A DNA stretch of 35,450 bases from an uncultured Bacteroidales bacterium (GTDB lineage: Bacteria > Bacteroidota > Bacteroidia > Bacteroidales > UBA932). Below, one piece after another: positions 1 to 8,778 of this stretch. Within the stretch, counting starts at the first letter, position 1; each line of letters starts with the position of its first letter. A model generated the notes under the pieces. It saw only the letters and a list, made by a program, of their open reading frames with translations, was not told where the DNA came from and did not search any database. Location: assembly GCA_944326225.1 (NCBI GenBank), contig CALVDI010000021.1, forward strand, positions 1-35,450. Reading direction: 5' to 3'. The position numbers and the translations under genes are program-made.

Positions 1-20
1 GTAACTCTCTGATTTTCAAG

Positions 21-93
21 TGGTGCCACCGGGAATCGAACCAGGGACACAAGGATTTTCAGTCCTTTGCTCTACCAACTGAGCTATGGCACC
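21..93 (-). tRNA. tRNA-Phe (GAA)
   Basis: Read on the minus strand, this 73-nt cloverleaf starts GGTGCCA, has a D arm with AGCTCAGTTGGTAGAGC, an anticodon loop CTGAAAA giving GAA (phenylalanine), a T arm GGTTCGATTCC, and closes with TGGCACC plus discriminator A. The 3' CCA is not encoded (the next bases are CTT), so it must be added after transcription. A matching promoter lies just upstream at 112-142. Confidence 0.97.
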
Positions 94-111
94 GTGTTTG
101 GTTTGGGAGTG

Positions 112-142
112 CAAAAGTAAGAGTTATTTTGGATTTTGCAAA
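112..142 (-). promoter_or_regulatory. Bacteroidetes-type promoter for tRNA-Phe
   Basis: On the minus strand TTTG (139-142) is followed after exactly 19 bases by TACTTTTG (112-119), matching the Bacteroidetes sigma-ABfr consensus TTTG-N19-21-TAnnTTTG. It would start transcription about 12-18 bases before the tRNA. The same arrangement precedes tRNA-Lys in this window. Confidence 0.8.
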
Positions 143-244
143 ATTTTCTGCAAAAATCGAGGAAAATCGCAGAAATGCTTACCTTAGCGGTTGCACCGGC
201 AGGGTGGGGTGTCCGTCCGAAGCACGGGCATGAGATGACAAATT

Positions 245-2260
245 ATGCTAGTGATGAAGTACGTGGATGTGATCATACCGTTGAAGTTCAGGGATTCCGT
301 GACCTATTCGGTGCCGGAGTCCCTGGAGGGGAGCATTGTGCCCGGAAGCATAGTGAAGGTGACGGTCGTGGGGCGGTCGTATACGGCGGTGGTGCTGAGG
401 GTAAAGGATGTGCCTGGCTTCGACCCGTCAAAGATTATCCCGCTCAGGGAAGTGGTCAATTTCCCGCCGGTAACGCAGGCCAACATGGATTTTCTGCGGC
501 AGGTGGCCTCTTATTATATGTGCTCGCTCGGAGAAGCGTTCAGGTTTGCGGCTCCGTCTACGGTCAAGGCACTTAAGCGTGACAGGGCAAAGGGGGCGGA
601 TGCTGAGGAAGCAGCCGGGAACGGCAGTGGCGGACAGGAACCGGCCGGGGCGGCTTTGCCGGTGCTGTCCGAGGAGCAGGCTAAGGCAGCGGACAGTATC
701 AGGAATCTGTTCTCGTCCGGGAAAAATGTCCTGCTGCACGGGGTCACAGGCTCCGGCAAGACTGAGATATACATCACTTTGGCGGATGAATGTCTCCGAA
801 AAGGGCGGAGTGTTCTGTATCTTGTTCCGGAGGTCGCCCTCAGCCGTCAGATACAGAAGCGGCTCGAAGAGCATTTTCCGGGCAGGCTGCTGGTATATCA
901 TTCCCGGCAGACCGCTGCGCACAAAAGAGAAGTCTATGAGCAGGTGGCATCCTGTCCGGCGCCTCATGTCATACTCGGCCTTCGTTCGGCTCTCTTTCTG
1001 CCTTACAGGGACCTGGGACTGATAATCGTGGATGAGGAACACGACACGTCTTATAAGCAGACCGACCAGGCTCCGCGATATCATGGCCGCGATACCGCCC
1101 TGATGCTGGGCAGGACTATGCGCTGCCCTGTGCTGCTGGGCTCGGCGACGCCGTCGTTTGAGAGCCTCTACAATGTACAGACTGGCAGATTGGGCCTTGT
1201 GTCCTTGATGCACAGGTATTTCGGAGGAGAAGACAGTTCTGTGGTGCTGGTGGACATGAGGAAGGAAAGACGAAAGAATGCGGTGAAGGGTCCGTTTTCC
1301 CTGATCTTGCTGAAGGCTATGGCCGCACGGCTGGAAAGACACGAGCAGGTCCTGATTTTCCGTTCCAGAAGGGCGTATGCGTCTGCGGTCGAATGTGGTG
1401 AGTGCGGGGCTGTGCTCAGATGTCCCGGATGCAATATTCCGCTCAGCTACCATAAGTTCAATCACAGTCTGTCCTGTCATTACTGCGGTTACAGTACACC
1501 GTTCCCTGCGGTATGTCCTGAATGTGGCAAGGACGCATTGCGGATGCTCGGGGACGGTACTGAGAAGATAGAGGAGGCCCTGCGGGAGTTTTTCCCGGAA
1601 GCCAGGATAGGACGTTTTGATGCGGATACTGTCAGGGACAAACGTGAGGAAGCCAGGATTCTGAAGCAGTTCGCCGAGGGGAAAATAGATATTCTCGTGG
1701 GTACGCAGATGATAACCAAGGGCTTCGACTTCAGCCGGCTGACGCTGACGGCCGTGCTGAAAGCCGAGACGGTGACCTCGGTGTTTGATTTCAGGGCTGA
1801 CGAGCGGGCGCTCCAGCTCCTGCGTCAGCTGATGGGGCGGGCCGGGCGCAGGAGCTCTGCCGGCGAGATGATAGTGCAGACCTTCCGGGCGGAGCATCCG
1901 GTATTCAATATGTTGCTTTGTCCGGGAGGAGAGGATATCCGCCGGCTGATGGATGAGCGCAGGGAATTCGGTTATCCTCCGTTTACGAGGCTTATCCGTA
2001 TATTGCTCAGATCCAAAGAGCAGGACCGGCTTGAGACTATGGCACAGAATGTTTCCGCAGTATTGGACCGCTCTGGATTCCGGGATGTCAGCGGTCCCGC
2101 GGCACCTCCTCAGGAAAAGGCTGGAGGTGAATATCAGCTGCAGTTCCTTGTAAAGACGGACCGCGCTCACAGCTGGGCGCAGGCGAAGGAACGGCTGTAC
2201 AGGGAGCTTCGCCGGATTCCGTCCACGGACCTGACAATAGATGTGGATCCGGTCAATTGA
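245..2260 (+). CDS. priA: Primosomal protein N' (replication restart helicase PriA)
   Basis: PriA is a cytoplasmic 3'-5' superfamily 2 DNA helicase that recognises stalled forks and starts primosome assembly. The 671-residue product begins with the typical PriA N-terminal DNA-binding segment (KYVDVIIPL). It has a Walker A motif GVTGSGKT (K172), a DEEH box (D263-H266), and a C-terminal helicase half with the family zinc-binding insertion. That insertion has all eight cysteines: C384, C387, C393, C396, C411, C414, C424 and C427. Length is somewhat below the usual 730-820. The start at 245 is the outermost ATG; a second ATG at 254 (MKYVDV) fits family alignments equally well, and neither has a strong ribosome site. 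The gene runs between two oppositely oriented tRNA genes and ends at a hairpin terminator. Confidence 0.96.
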   Translation: MLVMKYVDVIIPLKFRDSVTYSVPESLEGSIVPGSIVKVTVVGRSYTAVVLRVKDVPGFDPSKIIPLREVVNFPPVTQANMDFLRQVASYYMCSLGEAFRFAAPSTVKALKRDRAKGADAEEAAGNGSGGQEPAGAALPVLSEEQAKAADSIRNLFSSGKNVLLHGVTGSGKTEIYITLADECLRKGRSVLYLVPEVALSRQIQKRLEEHFPGRLLVYHSRQTAAHKREVYEQVASCPAPHVILGLRSALFLPYRDLGLIIVDEEHDTSYKQTDQAPRYHGRDTALMLGRTMRCPVLLGSATPSFESLYNVQTGRLGLVSLMHRYFGGEDSSVVLVDMRKERRKNAVKGPFSLILLKAMAARLERHEQVLIFRSRRAYASAVECGECGAVLRCPGCNIPLSYHKFNHSLSCHYCGYSTPFPAVCPECGKDALRMLGDGTEKIEEALREFFPEARIGRFDADTVRDKREEARILKQFAEGKIDILVGTQMITKGFDFSRLTLTAVLKAETVTSVFDFRADERALQLLRQLMGRAGRRSSAGEMIVQTFRAEHPVFNMLLCPGGEDIRRLMDERREFGYPPFTRLIRILLRSKEQDRLETMAQNVSAVLDRSGFRDVSGPAAPPQEKAGGEYQLQFLVKTDRAHSWAQAKERLYRELRRIPSTDLTIDVDPVN

Positions 2261-2265
2261 AATTA

Positions 2266-2301
2266 AAAGGCCCCTGGCGCCGTATGGCACCGGAGGCCTT
2301 T
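2266..2301. terminator. Bidirectional hairpin terminator between priA and tRNA-Lys
   Basis: AAAGGCC (2266-2272) pairs with GGCCTTT (2295-2301). Further pairing inside (CC/GG, GG/CC, GCC/GGC) closes on a GTAT loop. A/T runs on both flanks suit termination of priA on the plus strand and of tRNA-Lys on the minus strand. Confidence 0.75.
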
Positions 2302-2304
2302 GAG

Positions 2305-2377
2305 TGATCTGCTTGGGGCTCGAACCCAAGACCCCAACATTAAAAGTGTTGTGCTCTACCAACTGAGCTAGCAGATC
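2305..2377 (-). tRNA. tRNA-Lys (TTT)
   Basis: The minus strand reads GATCTGC as acceptor 5' strand, TAGCTCAGTTGGTAGAGC as D arm, stem CAACA/TGTTG around loop CTTTTAA (anticodon TTT, lysine), T arm GGGTTCGAGCCC, then GCAGATC and discriminator A. It is 73 nt long and does not encode CCA. Confidence 0.97.
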
Positions 2378-2390
2378 AGAAATTGGACGG

Positions 2391-2421
2391 CAAAAGTAAG
2401 TAAAAAGATTTAATAGTCAAA
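2391..2421 (-). promoter_or_regulatory. Bacteroidetes-type promoter for tRNA-Lys
   Basis: On the minus strand TTTG (2418-2421) sits 19 bases upstream of TACTTTTG (2391-2398), about 13 bases before the tRNA. The -7 octamer and its neighbours (GCAAAAGTAAG on the plus strand) are identical to those before tRNA-Phe. The promoter lies in the short gap to the divergent gene starting at 2435. Confidence 0.8.
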
Positions 2422-2434
2422 ATATTTTTACGGC

Positions 2435-3277
2435 ATGGATGAATTTAGTACTGAGGTGATGGCGTTCATGCGGGAATGCACGGGCAAGGAACCGCAGTGG
2501 AGATGCGTGTCCGGTGCAGGCGTATGTGTGGATGCGGAAGAAAGGCTGGCGGCTGTCATCGTTCCGTTGGACTTTTTCAGTAGCGGAGGTACGGCAGAGC
2601 GTTTGATCTCAGCGGGGGCTGCAATATCCGGATGGACGGCTGCGGACAGGATGTTCCTGTATGAGGACCGTTGGAGGAACAGCGGTCCGGCTGTGAGGGC
2701 CATGATGAGGGTGAGGATGGGGCAGGGACTCAGGGTGTTTGCTCGGAACTGCGAGGTGCGTGCGGTAACCCCGGAAGCAGCTGCGTCATTTCTCCAGCGC
2801 AATCATGTCTATGGCTCGGCGCGGGCCCGGTACCGGCTGGGGCTTTTCCGTATAAGGTCTACGGGAAATGCTGAGGCGGGGATGGATCAGACTCCGGGGA
2901 TGGTGGCAGTGGCTACTTTTTCGGACGGCAGACGGAGGGAGGACGGTACGGTCTCGTATGAATGGGTGCGGTATGCCTCGGTTCAGGGTGTCAGGGTGGT
3001 CGGAGGGATGGGCCGGCTGCTTGATGCCTTTGTCGCAACAGTCGGAGACGGCACCCCGATGGATGTGATGACCTATGCAGATCTGGAGTGGTACGACGGC
3101 CGCTCGTATCTGAGGCTGGGCTTCAAACCGTGCGGAGACCGTGCTCCGGTGTGGTTCCTGTGCCGTCCGGGATGCCCCGGGAGGCAGGTATGCCGTACAG
3201 AAGCGGCAGTGGATGAGGAAGACGGGGTCAAGATATGCAATCTGGGCAGCCGGAAGTACATCCTTTGCAGCAGGTAG
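2435..3277 (+). CDS. Hypothetical protein with GNAT/Mom-like acyltransferase-type C-terminal domain
   Basis: The 280-residue product has no signal peptide or membrane helix. Residues about 105-232 show the layout of the GNAT-like fold of phage Mom-type and related proteins: FLQRNHVYG (119-127), a beta strand MVAVATFSD (156-164), the VRYASVQGVRVVGGMGRLL stretch (178-196) where GNAT enzymes bind the acyl-CoA pyrophosphate, and TYADLEWYDG ... YLRLGF (213-230), which resembles the last helix and strand. The N-terminal 100 residues are not recognised. Mom-type proteins modify DNA bases, but no substrate can be inferred here. It is divergent from tRNA-Lys and its stop lies 6 bp from the stop of the convergent gene 3284-4582, with no terminator between. 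Family assignment is by motif order only. Confidence 0.6.
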   Translation: MDEFSTEVMAFMRECTGKEPQWRCVSGAGVCVDAEERLAAVIVPLDFFSSGGTAERLISAGAAISGWTAADRMFLYEDRWRNSGPAVRAMMRVRMGQGLRVFARNCEVRAVTPEAAASFLQRNHVYGSARARYRLGLFRIRSTGNAEAGMDQTPGMVAVATFSDGRRREDGTVSYEWVRYASVQGVRVVGGMGRLLDAFVATVGDGTPMDVMTYADLEWYDGRSYLRLGFKPCGDRAPVWFLCRPGCPGRQVCRTEAAVDEEDGVKICNLGSRKYILCSR

Positions 3278-3283
3278 GAAGTC

Positions 3284-4582
3284 TCAGCCCTTGCGGAATC
3301 TGTTGACAAGTGCGAACAGTACAGTGATCAGCAGCAGCACTGTGGTCACGATGCGGAAGCCTATCATGGTCGAGCCTATGGATATTTCAAAAGGATACAT
3401 GGAGTCAAGGAGGCATCCGAGATCCCATACTGCGGAGAATATCGTAAGGCACGTCATGAAGAACAGCAGATTGTTCATTCTTTTGTCCGCTGCCTCCTCG
3501 CGTCTTTGGTTCTCCTGAAGGAGCATGTGCTGCATCTCGTTTTTGTCCCTGACGATGTCAAAGGCATCGTCCATGTGCGACATCATTCCGCACGGAAGGA
3601 AATTGTATGATATTTTCGGGAAGCAGTATTCTCTCTCAAATTGTATGAATTCATCCTTGAGATTGTGCAGATTGCTGCCTTTTTTCCTGAAAAGGGTGTT
3701 GAGCCGGAACAGGTAGAATTTCCGGAAAAGGCAGTAGAGGTATATCTTTCCGAAGTAGTCTGTCTCCCAGTTTGTGATCAGATATTCCTTAGTGGATCCC
3801 GAGAGGATGGTGAAGGTGTCGAACAGGGCCAGGGCTGTCCAGTTGTTGAAAATCGAGATTTTGGACGACTGGATGGTGGAGCCGAAATATTCTTTCGAAC
3901 TGCTCATGAAGTCGTCGCCGTTGTAAGAGCCTTCCCTGGTCAGGGTGCCTGCCTCGAACAGCCTGCGGTCCAGCTCGTCTGCCCCGGATGGGTACTCGTC
4001 AGTGGCGAGAATGTGGAACAGTTTGAATTTATTGCCGTTCTCCATAAGAAACGGATACCCCGTTGTGACCGTACCGTCGTAAGATCCCCGGGATGTAGTG
4101 GAGTAAGGCCCTCTCAGGCACTCGTAGACCTCACATATCGGGTGGATGACGGCATCCGTGAATCCGCCCAGAGTGTCAGGGTTGTAGTAGCAGATGTTCC
4201 GCAGAGTACCGAGGGCGGCGGTAAGATCGCTGAACTGAACATTGCGGTGGACAGTCTTTATCGAGAATACAACTATGTTGAAAGGGAATATGTACAGATG
4301 CAGGTCGCCTGCCTCGAAAGAGTATTCGTGACCGTTTACCTGGATTGTGAGTCCTGTCATGCGGCTTCTGCGGAAAACCTGTATCCCGTTACTGTCTCCG
4401 CATCCTGAGATGAAATCGATGAAGTCACTGTAATAAAAATCCTTCATCTCGTCTGTCTCTTCCCGGGTGCATACAGCTTCGTTCCATCCTGCCGGAAGAC
4501 AGTCCTGGGACAATCTCTTTCCATACCTCCTGTCCGATGTGAAGAACCCGCACAGGAACGCTCTGCTTTCTGAAACAATCAT
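3284..4582 (-). CDS. Hypothetical protein with two C-terminal transmembrane helices
   Basis: I do not recognise the family of this 432-residue protein. It has no signal peptide, so the first roughly 365 residues are probably cytoplasmic. A charged helix with E/Q/R-rich sequence (about 340-365) leads into two hydrophobic helices, approximately 370-390 (LLFFMTCLTIFSAVWDLGCLL) and 406-428, ending in the basic tail NRFRKG. Soluble domain, long helix and two terminal membrane helices is the topology of CorA-type proteins, but the GMN signature is absent, so ion transport is only a possibility. It diverges from the large STAND NTPase gene across 62 bp with interleaved promoters, suggesting a functional or regulatory pairing. 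A later Met (about residue 46, MKDFYYSDF) could be an alternative start. Confidence 0.72.
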   Translation of the reverse strand: MIVSESRAFLCGFFTSDRRYGKRLSQDCLPAGWNEAVCTREETDEMKDFYYSDFIDFISGCGDSNGIQVFRRSRMTGLTIQVNGHEYSFEAGDLHLYIFPFNIVVFSIKTVHRNVQFSDLTAALGTLRNICYYNPDTLGGFTDAVIHPICEVYECLRGPYSTTSRGSYDGTVTTGYPFLMENGNKFKLFHILATDEYPSGADELDRRLFEAGTLTREGSYNGDDFMSSSKEYFGSTIQSSKISIFNNWTALALFDTFTILSGSTKEYLITNWETDYFGKIYLYCLFRKFYLFRLNTLFRKKGSNLHNLKDEFIQFEREYCFPKISYNFLPCGMMSHMDDAFDIVRDKNEMQHMLLQENQRREEAADKRMNNLLFFMTCLTIFSAVWDLGCLLDSMYPFEISIGSTMIGFRIVTTVLLLITVLFALVNRFRKG

Positions 4583-4609
4583 GGTCGTTTGTATCGTGCT
4601 ACAAAGGCA

Positions 4610-4640
4610 TAAAAGTAGAGTTTTTTAATTATCTTTGCAA
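4610..4640 (-). promoter_or_regulatory. Probable promoter of the 2-TM gene
   Basis: On the minus strand TTG (4638-4640) is followed after 20 bases by TACTTTTA (4610-4617), one mismatch from TAnnTTTG. Its upstream element lies directly beside the -7 element of the oppositely directed NTPase promoter (4630-4637), so the two promoters occupy the same DNA. Confidence 0.5.
4630..4637 (+). promoter_or_regulatory. -7 element of the STAND NTPase gene; leaderless or near-leaderless transcript
   Basis: TATCTTTG matches TAnnTTTG perfectly and ends only 7 bases before the ATG at 4645. Transcription starting 5-8 bases downstream would produce an mRNA with almost no 5' leader. No good TTG element is seen at the expected distance upstream. 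Confidence 0.6.
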
Positions 4641-4644
4641 GGCT

Positions 4645-7600
4645 ATGAAAGATTTTTTACTGCATCAATATACCCGGGAGGACCGTCAGCGGATAGAGAG
4701 TGTGTTTGACAGGGCCTGTGCCGGATATCCGTATACACTTGCTCATGCTGTGACCGGTATAGTCCGCGAGATGTCCCTGGAGCATTATTCCAAGGCGATG
4801 AACTATACCCTGGATTTCTTTGAGACGGCATCCCAGTACATATCCGTCATCCTGTTCGGGATGCTCCGCAAGCGGGCTCTGGAGAGCGGGACAGTGGACG
4901 AGTCGCTGCTCAAAGTGATCAGGAAGATAGATGACAAGCGGCCCCTCTCGTTCGGAGACTGGTGCAATGATATCCTGGCACCGCTGGCTTCTGCTGCATC
5001 CAAACTGCTGGCGGACAATCCGCTGTGCGCATCGCTGTGGAATGTGCTGCGTCCTAAGCACAATGTGTTTCTCGGAGGAAAGTCGGCTCCGGGTATCGTA
5101 CAGATACGTAATGAGTACAAGGGGCACAGCACCACTTTGTCGGAGGAGATATACAAAGGAGTGGTCTATACCATGGAACCACGGCTGATAGAGTTGCTGG
5201 AGGCCCTTTCCCCATTGGCTTCCGCGGAATATTTCGCGGCTCCATGGGGCGGTGGGGAGGTCATCAGTCTTAAGGGTGATGTTCCTGCGGTTTCCGAGCA
5301 TTCTCCAGGGATTCCTGCCGGACATTACTGTATTTATACCGGTGGAGAACTTTTTTTGGACCTGTTCCCTTTAATATATTGCGATGAGAACGGCTTTATA
5401 TACGTATTCCAGTCGCTTATCAACGAGGAAACCTCCCACATATCCACCAACGAGAGTGCTGTAAGAAAGGTTACGGATGTCTTCAATGATGAGTTTGATG
5501 CCTATATGCAGGCTGTGTCGCCGTCGTTTGACATATCTGATACGCTGAACTGGGATGAGTGGGTGGCCCTTCTGCACGCCGAGTCGGCCGGTTTTCTCCG
5601 CAGAGTGTACAATGAGAAGAAATACAACAAGGAACTTTTTGTGGAGAGAATGCAGCTGACGGCGGAGCTGGAGAGATTTCAAGGAGGGGAAGCCGTGCTG
5701 TTCCCTTTGTTGGGCGAGGCCGGACAGGGTAAGACTAATCAGTTGTGCCACTGGACAGAGACTCTGATGCAGAGGGGAGAGGCCGTGTTGATCATGAGCG
5801 GTTCGGATTTCTCTATGGTCAGTCTGGAGGACAAGATGCGCAGGGTGGCCGGGGCTTCTCCGCGCAAACCCGTATCCAAGATAATGGACGCGCTGCACAA
5901 GTGCGCCTTGGAGAAAGGCAGAACCGTTACGGTGTTCATAGACGCTGTCAACGAATGTCTGCGCTACAGCGGCTCTGATTCAGAGGAAAACGGGCCGTTG
6001 GATCTGTACAACAGCCTATGTTCGGTATTCTGTGCCGGTGGATATACTCAGTTCAAGGTGCTGTTCACATGCCGCAGCTATACGTGGAAGAATGTGATCT
6101 ATCCGGTGGCATCCAGGCAGCCGGCCGGACTTTTCCATGACCGTGGCGAGGACAGCGATACTGCCGTCAGGGGATTCACTCAGGAAGAGGCGGAGAGGGC
6201 TTATGCCATTTATGGCGAGCTGTATCAGATGCGTACTCCGTACAGAGAGCTGTCCAAAGGCAGCATTATCCGTCTGAGGGATCCGCTGGTGCTGAAGATA
6301 GCCTGTACGGACTATCTGGGCCGGAGGCTGCCGGAGAAGATGCACGATTACAGTTCCCTGAGCCTGTTTCACAGGATGTTCGAGGACATAGCCTCGTCCT
6401 ATGCCGGGAACCGTCAGAAGGAGATACTGCTCGTCATGGCCGAGTATTTTCTTAAGAGCTATGAGAGTGGAGTTCCGGTTGACTCTATATCTTTCAAGGA
6501 GCTGCGTCACGCTGAAGACGGCCCTCTGGCGCATCTGTCGGAACTTATATTCAAGGAAGACGGGACATCCGTTGCCTATGGAGAACTTCTCAACAAGCCC
6601 GAGCGTCCTGTCCTTAGGTATGTCGAGAATGAACATGATGACCAGGGAGGCAGGATACAGTTTATCTACGAGAGGTTTCTGGAATATATGCTGGCTCTGG
6701 TGTATTACAGGGCCGAAACGGAACAATCAGGCGGGAAGGCATTGCCGGTAGGCAGACTGGTGGAGACTGTGTCCAGGGCGCATACCAATGAGGTCTTTAT
6801 GGGAGCCATGCGCAATGTGCTGATAATGGACTATGTCAAGACCGGGAGCAGTGATACGCTGCTTGATCTAGCCGCGCATTATGGAGAGGATTACAATATA
6901 ACGGCCATAGTCAATGATGCCGTCAGCGTGCTTGTTGGAGAAAATTATGAGGAAGAACTCTTCAGCCTGGAGGAGGATTTGCTCTCCGGCTCACCCGACT
7001 GTACAAAAACGCAGGTGATGGAGTTCAATGCGCTGAGTAAGGCTATACAGGGTAATAAGGCTACGGAAGAAACGATAGCGCGTTATCGGGAGCTATCGGC
7101 TGTCCTGGCACCGACTCTGAAACTGCGTCAGCTGGCCGCTGTCACCCTGCTTAACGGTATATTCCTGACGGACTACTACAACGAGGCGGTGTACAGCCGT
7201 GATCCCTTCTCCCTTCTGTGGCGGCTTCTGGATGACCCGGTGTCCGAAGTGCGCAATGACGCCTGCATGTACTCCTACTATATATCAAGAAAAGACAAGA
7301 CATTGAACAATACGCAGCTGCGTGAGAACATCTCGTCTGTGATAGTGGACAGGATGTATGGTGAGATCCGTTCCAGGTCATTGATCGGCGGTGTGACCGG
7401 AAAGGACGTGCGTTCCAGAACAGTTACATTTCTGGAGGTCGGCACCAGGCTCAATGCCCTGCTTATCATAGATGCCCTGCTTTCAGGTGATGCCGGAAGA
7501 CGTGCGGAGGTGGCGCCTATGCTTGACCGGACAGTCGGCATATTCCGTTATATGACGTGGAATTTTCGGCTGGTGAAAGTCCTGATGCCGTTTTTCTCGG

Positions 7601-8778
7601 TGATACTGAGGCGGCAGCTTACGTTCCAGGCGGCTTATGTCAACAATGTCATAGAGTATCAGTCTTTTTGGGATGACAGCGTGGTGCCGCTCCGCAGTGT
7701 CTCGTCGGAGTGGAGCCGCGAGGACCTGAAGGATGTGCTCGGTACTCTGTTCAATTATTCGCGGTATTACAGCAAGGGATTGCCGGTCCCGGACTTCGGC
7801 GTCCATCTGCCGAAGATAATAGCCGCATACCGTACCGGAGACAGTTTTACGTATCTGGCTCTGGAAAGGCTGCTTGTCGTCAACGGGCTCTGTGACATCG
7901 GGATAATGTATCCTGTAACGGAAGCGATGTCTACCCCGGAGTTCGCACAGACCCAGTGGTACGACTATTCCCGTATGTCCATGATCTATGTACTCTATCA
8001 GCTGGGCTTGAAGTCGGAGGTATTCCCGGACGCTCTGTGGGAGGTGACCGGCCGGTGGTGCGTGGAGTGGACCAGACGGTGCCGGGGATATTTCAAGGCA
8101 CGCAACAGTCATAAGGCCAATCCCATGCAGTTGTATAAGCGGAACGTGATGACCTGGTATGCGATGATTTTCAGTGCGCGTCACCCTGGCTGTTCCGCAG
8201 AGGACATACGTGCAGGTATACCTTTGTTCTATGAACTTCTGGATGAGGCGATAGACAACAGGGACAAAGAGCTGCTGGTGCATCTTATAGACAACATATC
8301 TGAACTGGTGTCCGACTCAGGCTATATTGATACTGCCCTCGAACTGCTCCGGTACATACTCGTGCGTATAGATTCCGTGAAGATAATGGAGGAGATGGAC
8401 AACCGTGCCGACCTCAGGTATCCGTCCACGTCGGAGGATATAGTGTCGCTCGTGGGCAAGCTGCTCGGAACGGCGAAAAATTATTTCCCTGCGGAGGTGG
8501 ACAGTTTCCTGAAGAAGGATATAGTGGGCCTGAAGTTCCCCGGAATAAGCAGATACCGTGAGGACATACTCAACTACAATCCGGGTGGGGAGACCCTGTC
8601 CGACCTGTTCACGCACAAGTTCGGCAACTTCCTGATATGGTCCTTGGTCAATGAGGAGGCCGTGGATGAATTTGCCTATGAGGCGATGTGCGCCGCCACG
8701 GATGCTCCGGACTGTATCAATTGGTTCAATCAGGTGGTACGGATATTGTTCAGGCATCTGTTTAAAGTGAGAATATGA
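4645..8778 (+). CDS. Large STAND/NACHT-type NTPase with N-terminal HEPN-like motif
   Basis: This 1377-residue protein has the three-part layout of STAND signalling NTPases. The N-terminal helical region (about 1-205) contains RNEYKGH (R155-H161), which fits the R-x4-6-H motif of HEPN ribonuclease-type domains. A beta-rich linker follows (LFLDLFPLIYCDENGFIYVF). The NTPase has a P-loop GEAGQGKT (357-364, K363), Walker B VFIDAVNE (430-437) and a sensor arginine in LFTCRS (R477), followed by RLRDPLVLKIAC, which resembles the NACHT winged-helix region. Residues about 720-1377 are alpha-helical and repeat-like, a probable sensor region. No signal peptide or membrane helix is evident. The gene diverges from the 2-TM gene at 4582 and its stop overlaps the start of the GDPD gene (ATGA, 8775-8778). 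Such proteins often act in phage defence, but that role is inference here. NTPase assignment is firm; the HEPN assignment is tentative. Confidence 0.85.
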   Translation: MKDFLLHQYTREDRQRIESVFDRACAGYPYTLAHAVTGIVREMSLEHYSKAMNYTLDFFETASQYISVILFGMLRKRALESGTVDESLLKVIRKIDDKRPLSFGDWCNDILAPLASAASKLLADNPLCASLWNVLRPKHNVFLGGKSAPGIVQIRNEYKGHSTTLSEEIYKGVVYTMEPRLIELLEALSPLASAEYFAAPWGGGEVISLKGDVPAVSEHSPGIPAGHYCIYTGGELFLDLFPLIYCDENGFIYVFQSLINEETSHISTNESAVRKVTDVFNDEFDAYMQAVSPSFDISDTLNWDEWVALLHAESAGFLRRVYNEKKYNKELFVERMQLTAELERFQGGEAVLFPLLGEAGQGKTNQLCHWTETLMQRGEAVLIMSGSDFSMVSLEDKMRRVAGASPRKPVSKIMDALHKCALEKGRTVTVFIDAVNECLRYSGSDSEENGPLDLYNSLCSVFCAGGYTQFKVLFTCRSYTWKNVIYPVASRQPAGLFHDRGEDSDTAVRGFTQEEAERAYAIYGELYQMRTPYRELSKGSIIRLRDPLVLKIACTDYLGRRLPEKMHDYSSLSLFHRMFEDIASSYAGNRQKEILLVMAEYFLKSYESGVPVDSISFKELRHAEDGPLAHLSELIFKEDGTSVAYGELLNKPERPVLRYVENEHDDQGGRIQFIYERFLEYMLALVYYRAETEQSGGKALPVGRLVETVSRAHTNEVFMGAMRNVLIMDYVKTGSSDTLLDLAAHYGEDYNITAIVNDAVSVLVGENYEEELFSLEEDLLSGSPDCTKTQVMEFNALSKAIQGNKATEETIARYRELSAVLAPTLKLRQLAAVTLLNGIFLTDYYNEAVYSRDPFSLLWRLLDDPVSEVRNDACMYSYYISRKDKTLNNTQLRENISSVIVDRMYGEIRSRSLIGGVTGKDVRSRTVTFLEVGTRLNALLIIDALLSGDAGRRAEVAPMLDRTVGIFRYMTWNFRLVKVLMPFFSVILRRQLTFQAAYVNNVIEYQSFWDDSVVPLRSVSSEWSREDLKDVLGTLFNYSRYYSKGLPVPDFGVHLPKIIAAYRTGDSFTYLALERLLVVNGLCDIGIMYPVTEAMSTPEFAQTQWYDYSRMSMIYVLYQLGLKSEVFPDALWEVTGRWCVEWTRRCRGYFKARNSHKANPMQLYKRNVMTWYAMIFSARHPGCSAEDIRAGIPLFYELLDEAIDNRDKELLVHLIDNISELVSDSGYIDTALELLRYILVRIDSVKIMEEMDNRADLRYPSTSEDIVSLVGKLLGTAKNYFPAEVDSFLKKDIVGLKFPGISRYREDILNYNPGGETLSDLFTHKFGNFLIWSLVNEEAVDEFAYEAMCAATDAPDCINWFNQVVRILFRHLFKVRI

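Noticed and set aside
428-2362. 644-residue open frame antisense to priA and running into tRNA-Lys
   Set aside because: It is a shadow of the GC-rich priA codons, has no recognisable domain, and starts within a tRNA gene.
3641-4408. 255-residue plus-strand open frame opposite the 2-TM gene
   Set aside because: No homology signal is apparent. The minus-strand frame is longer, ends in clear membrane helices and has a promoter.
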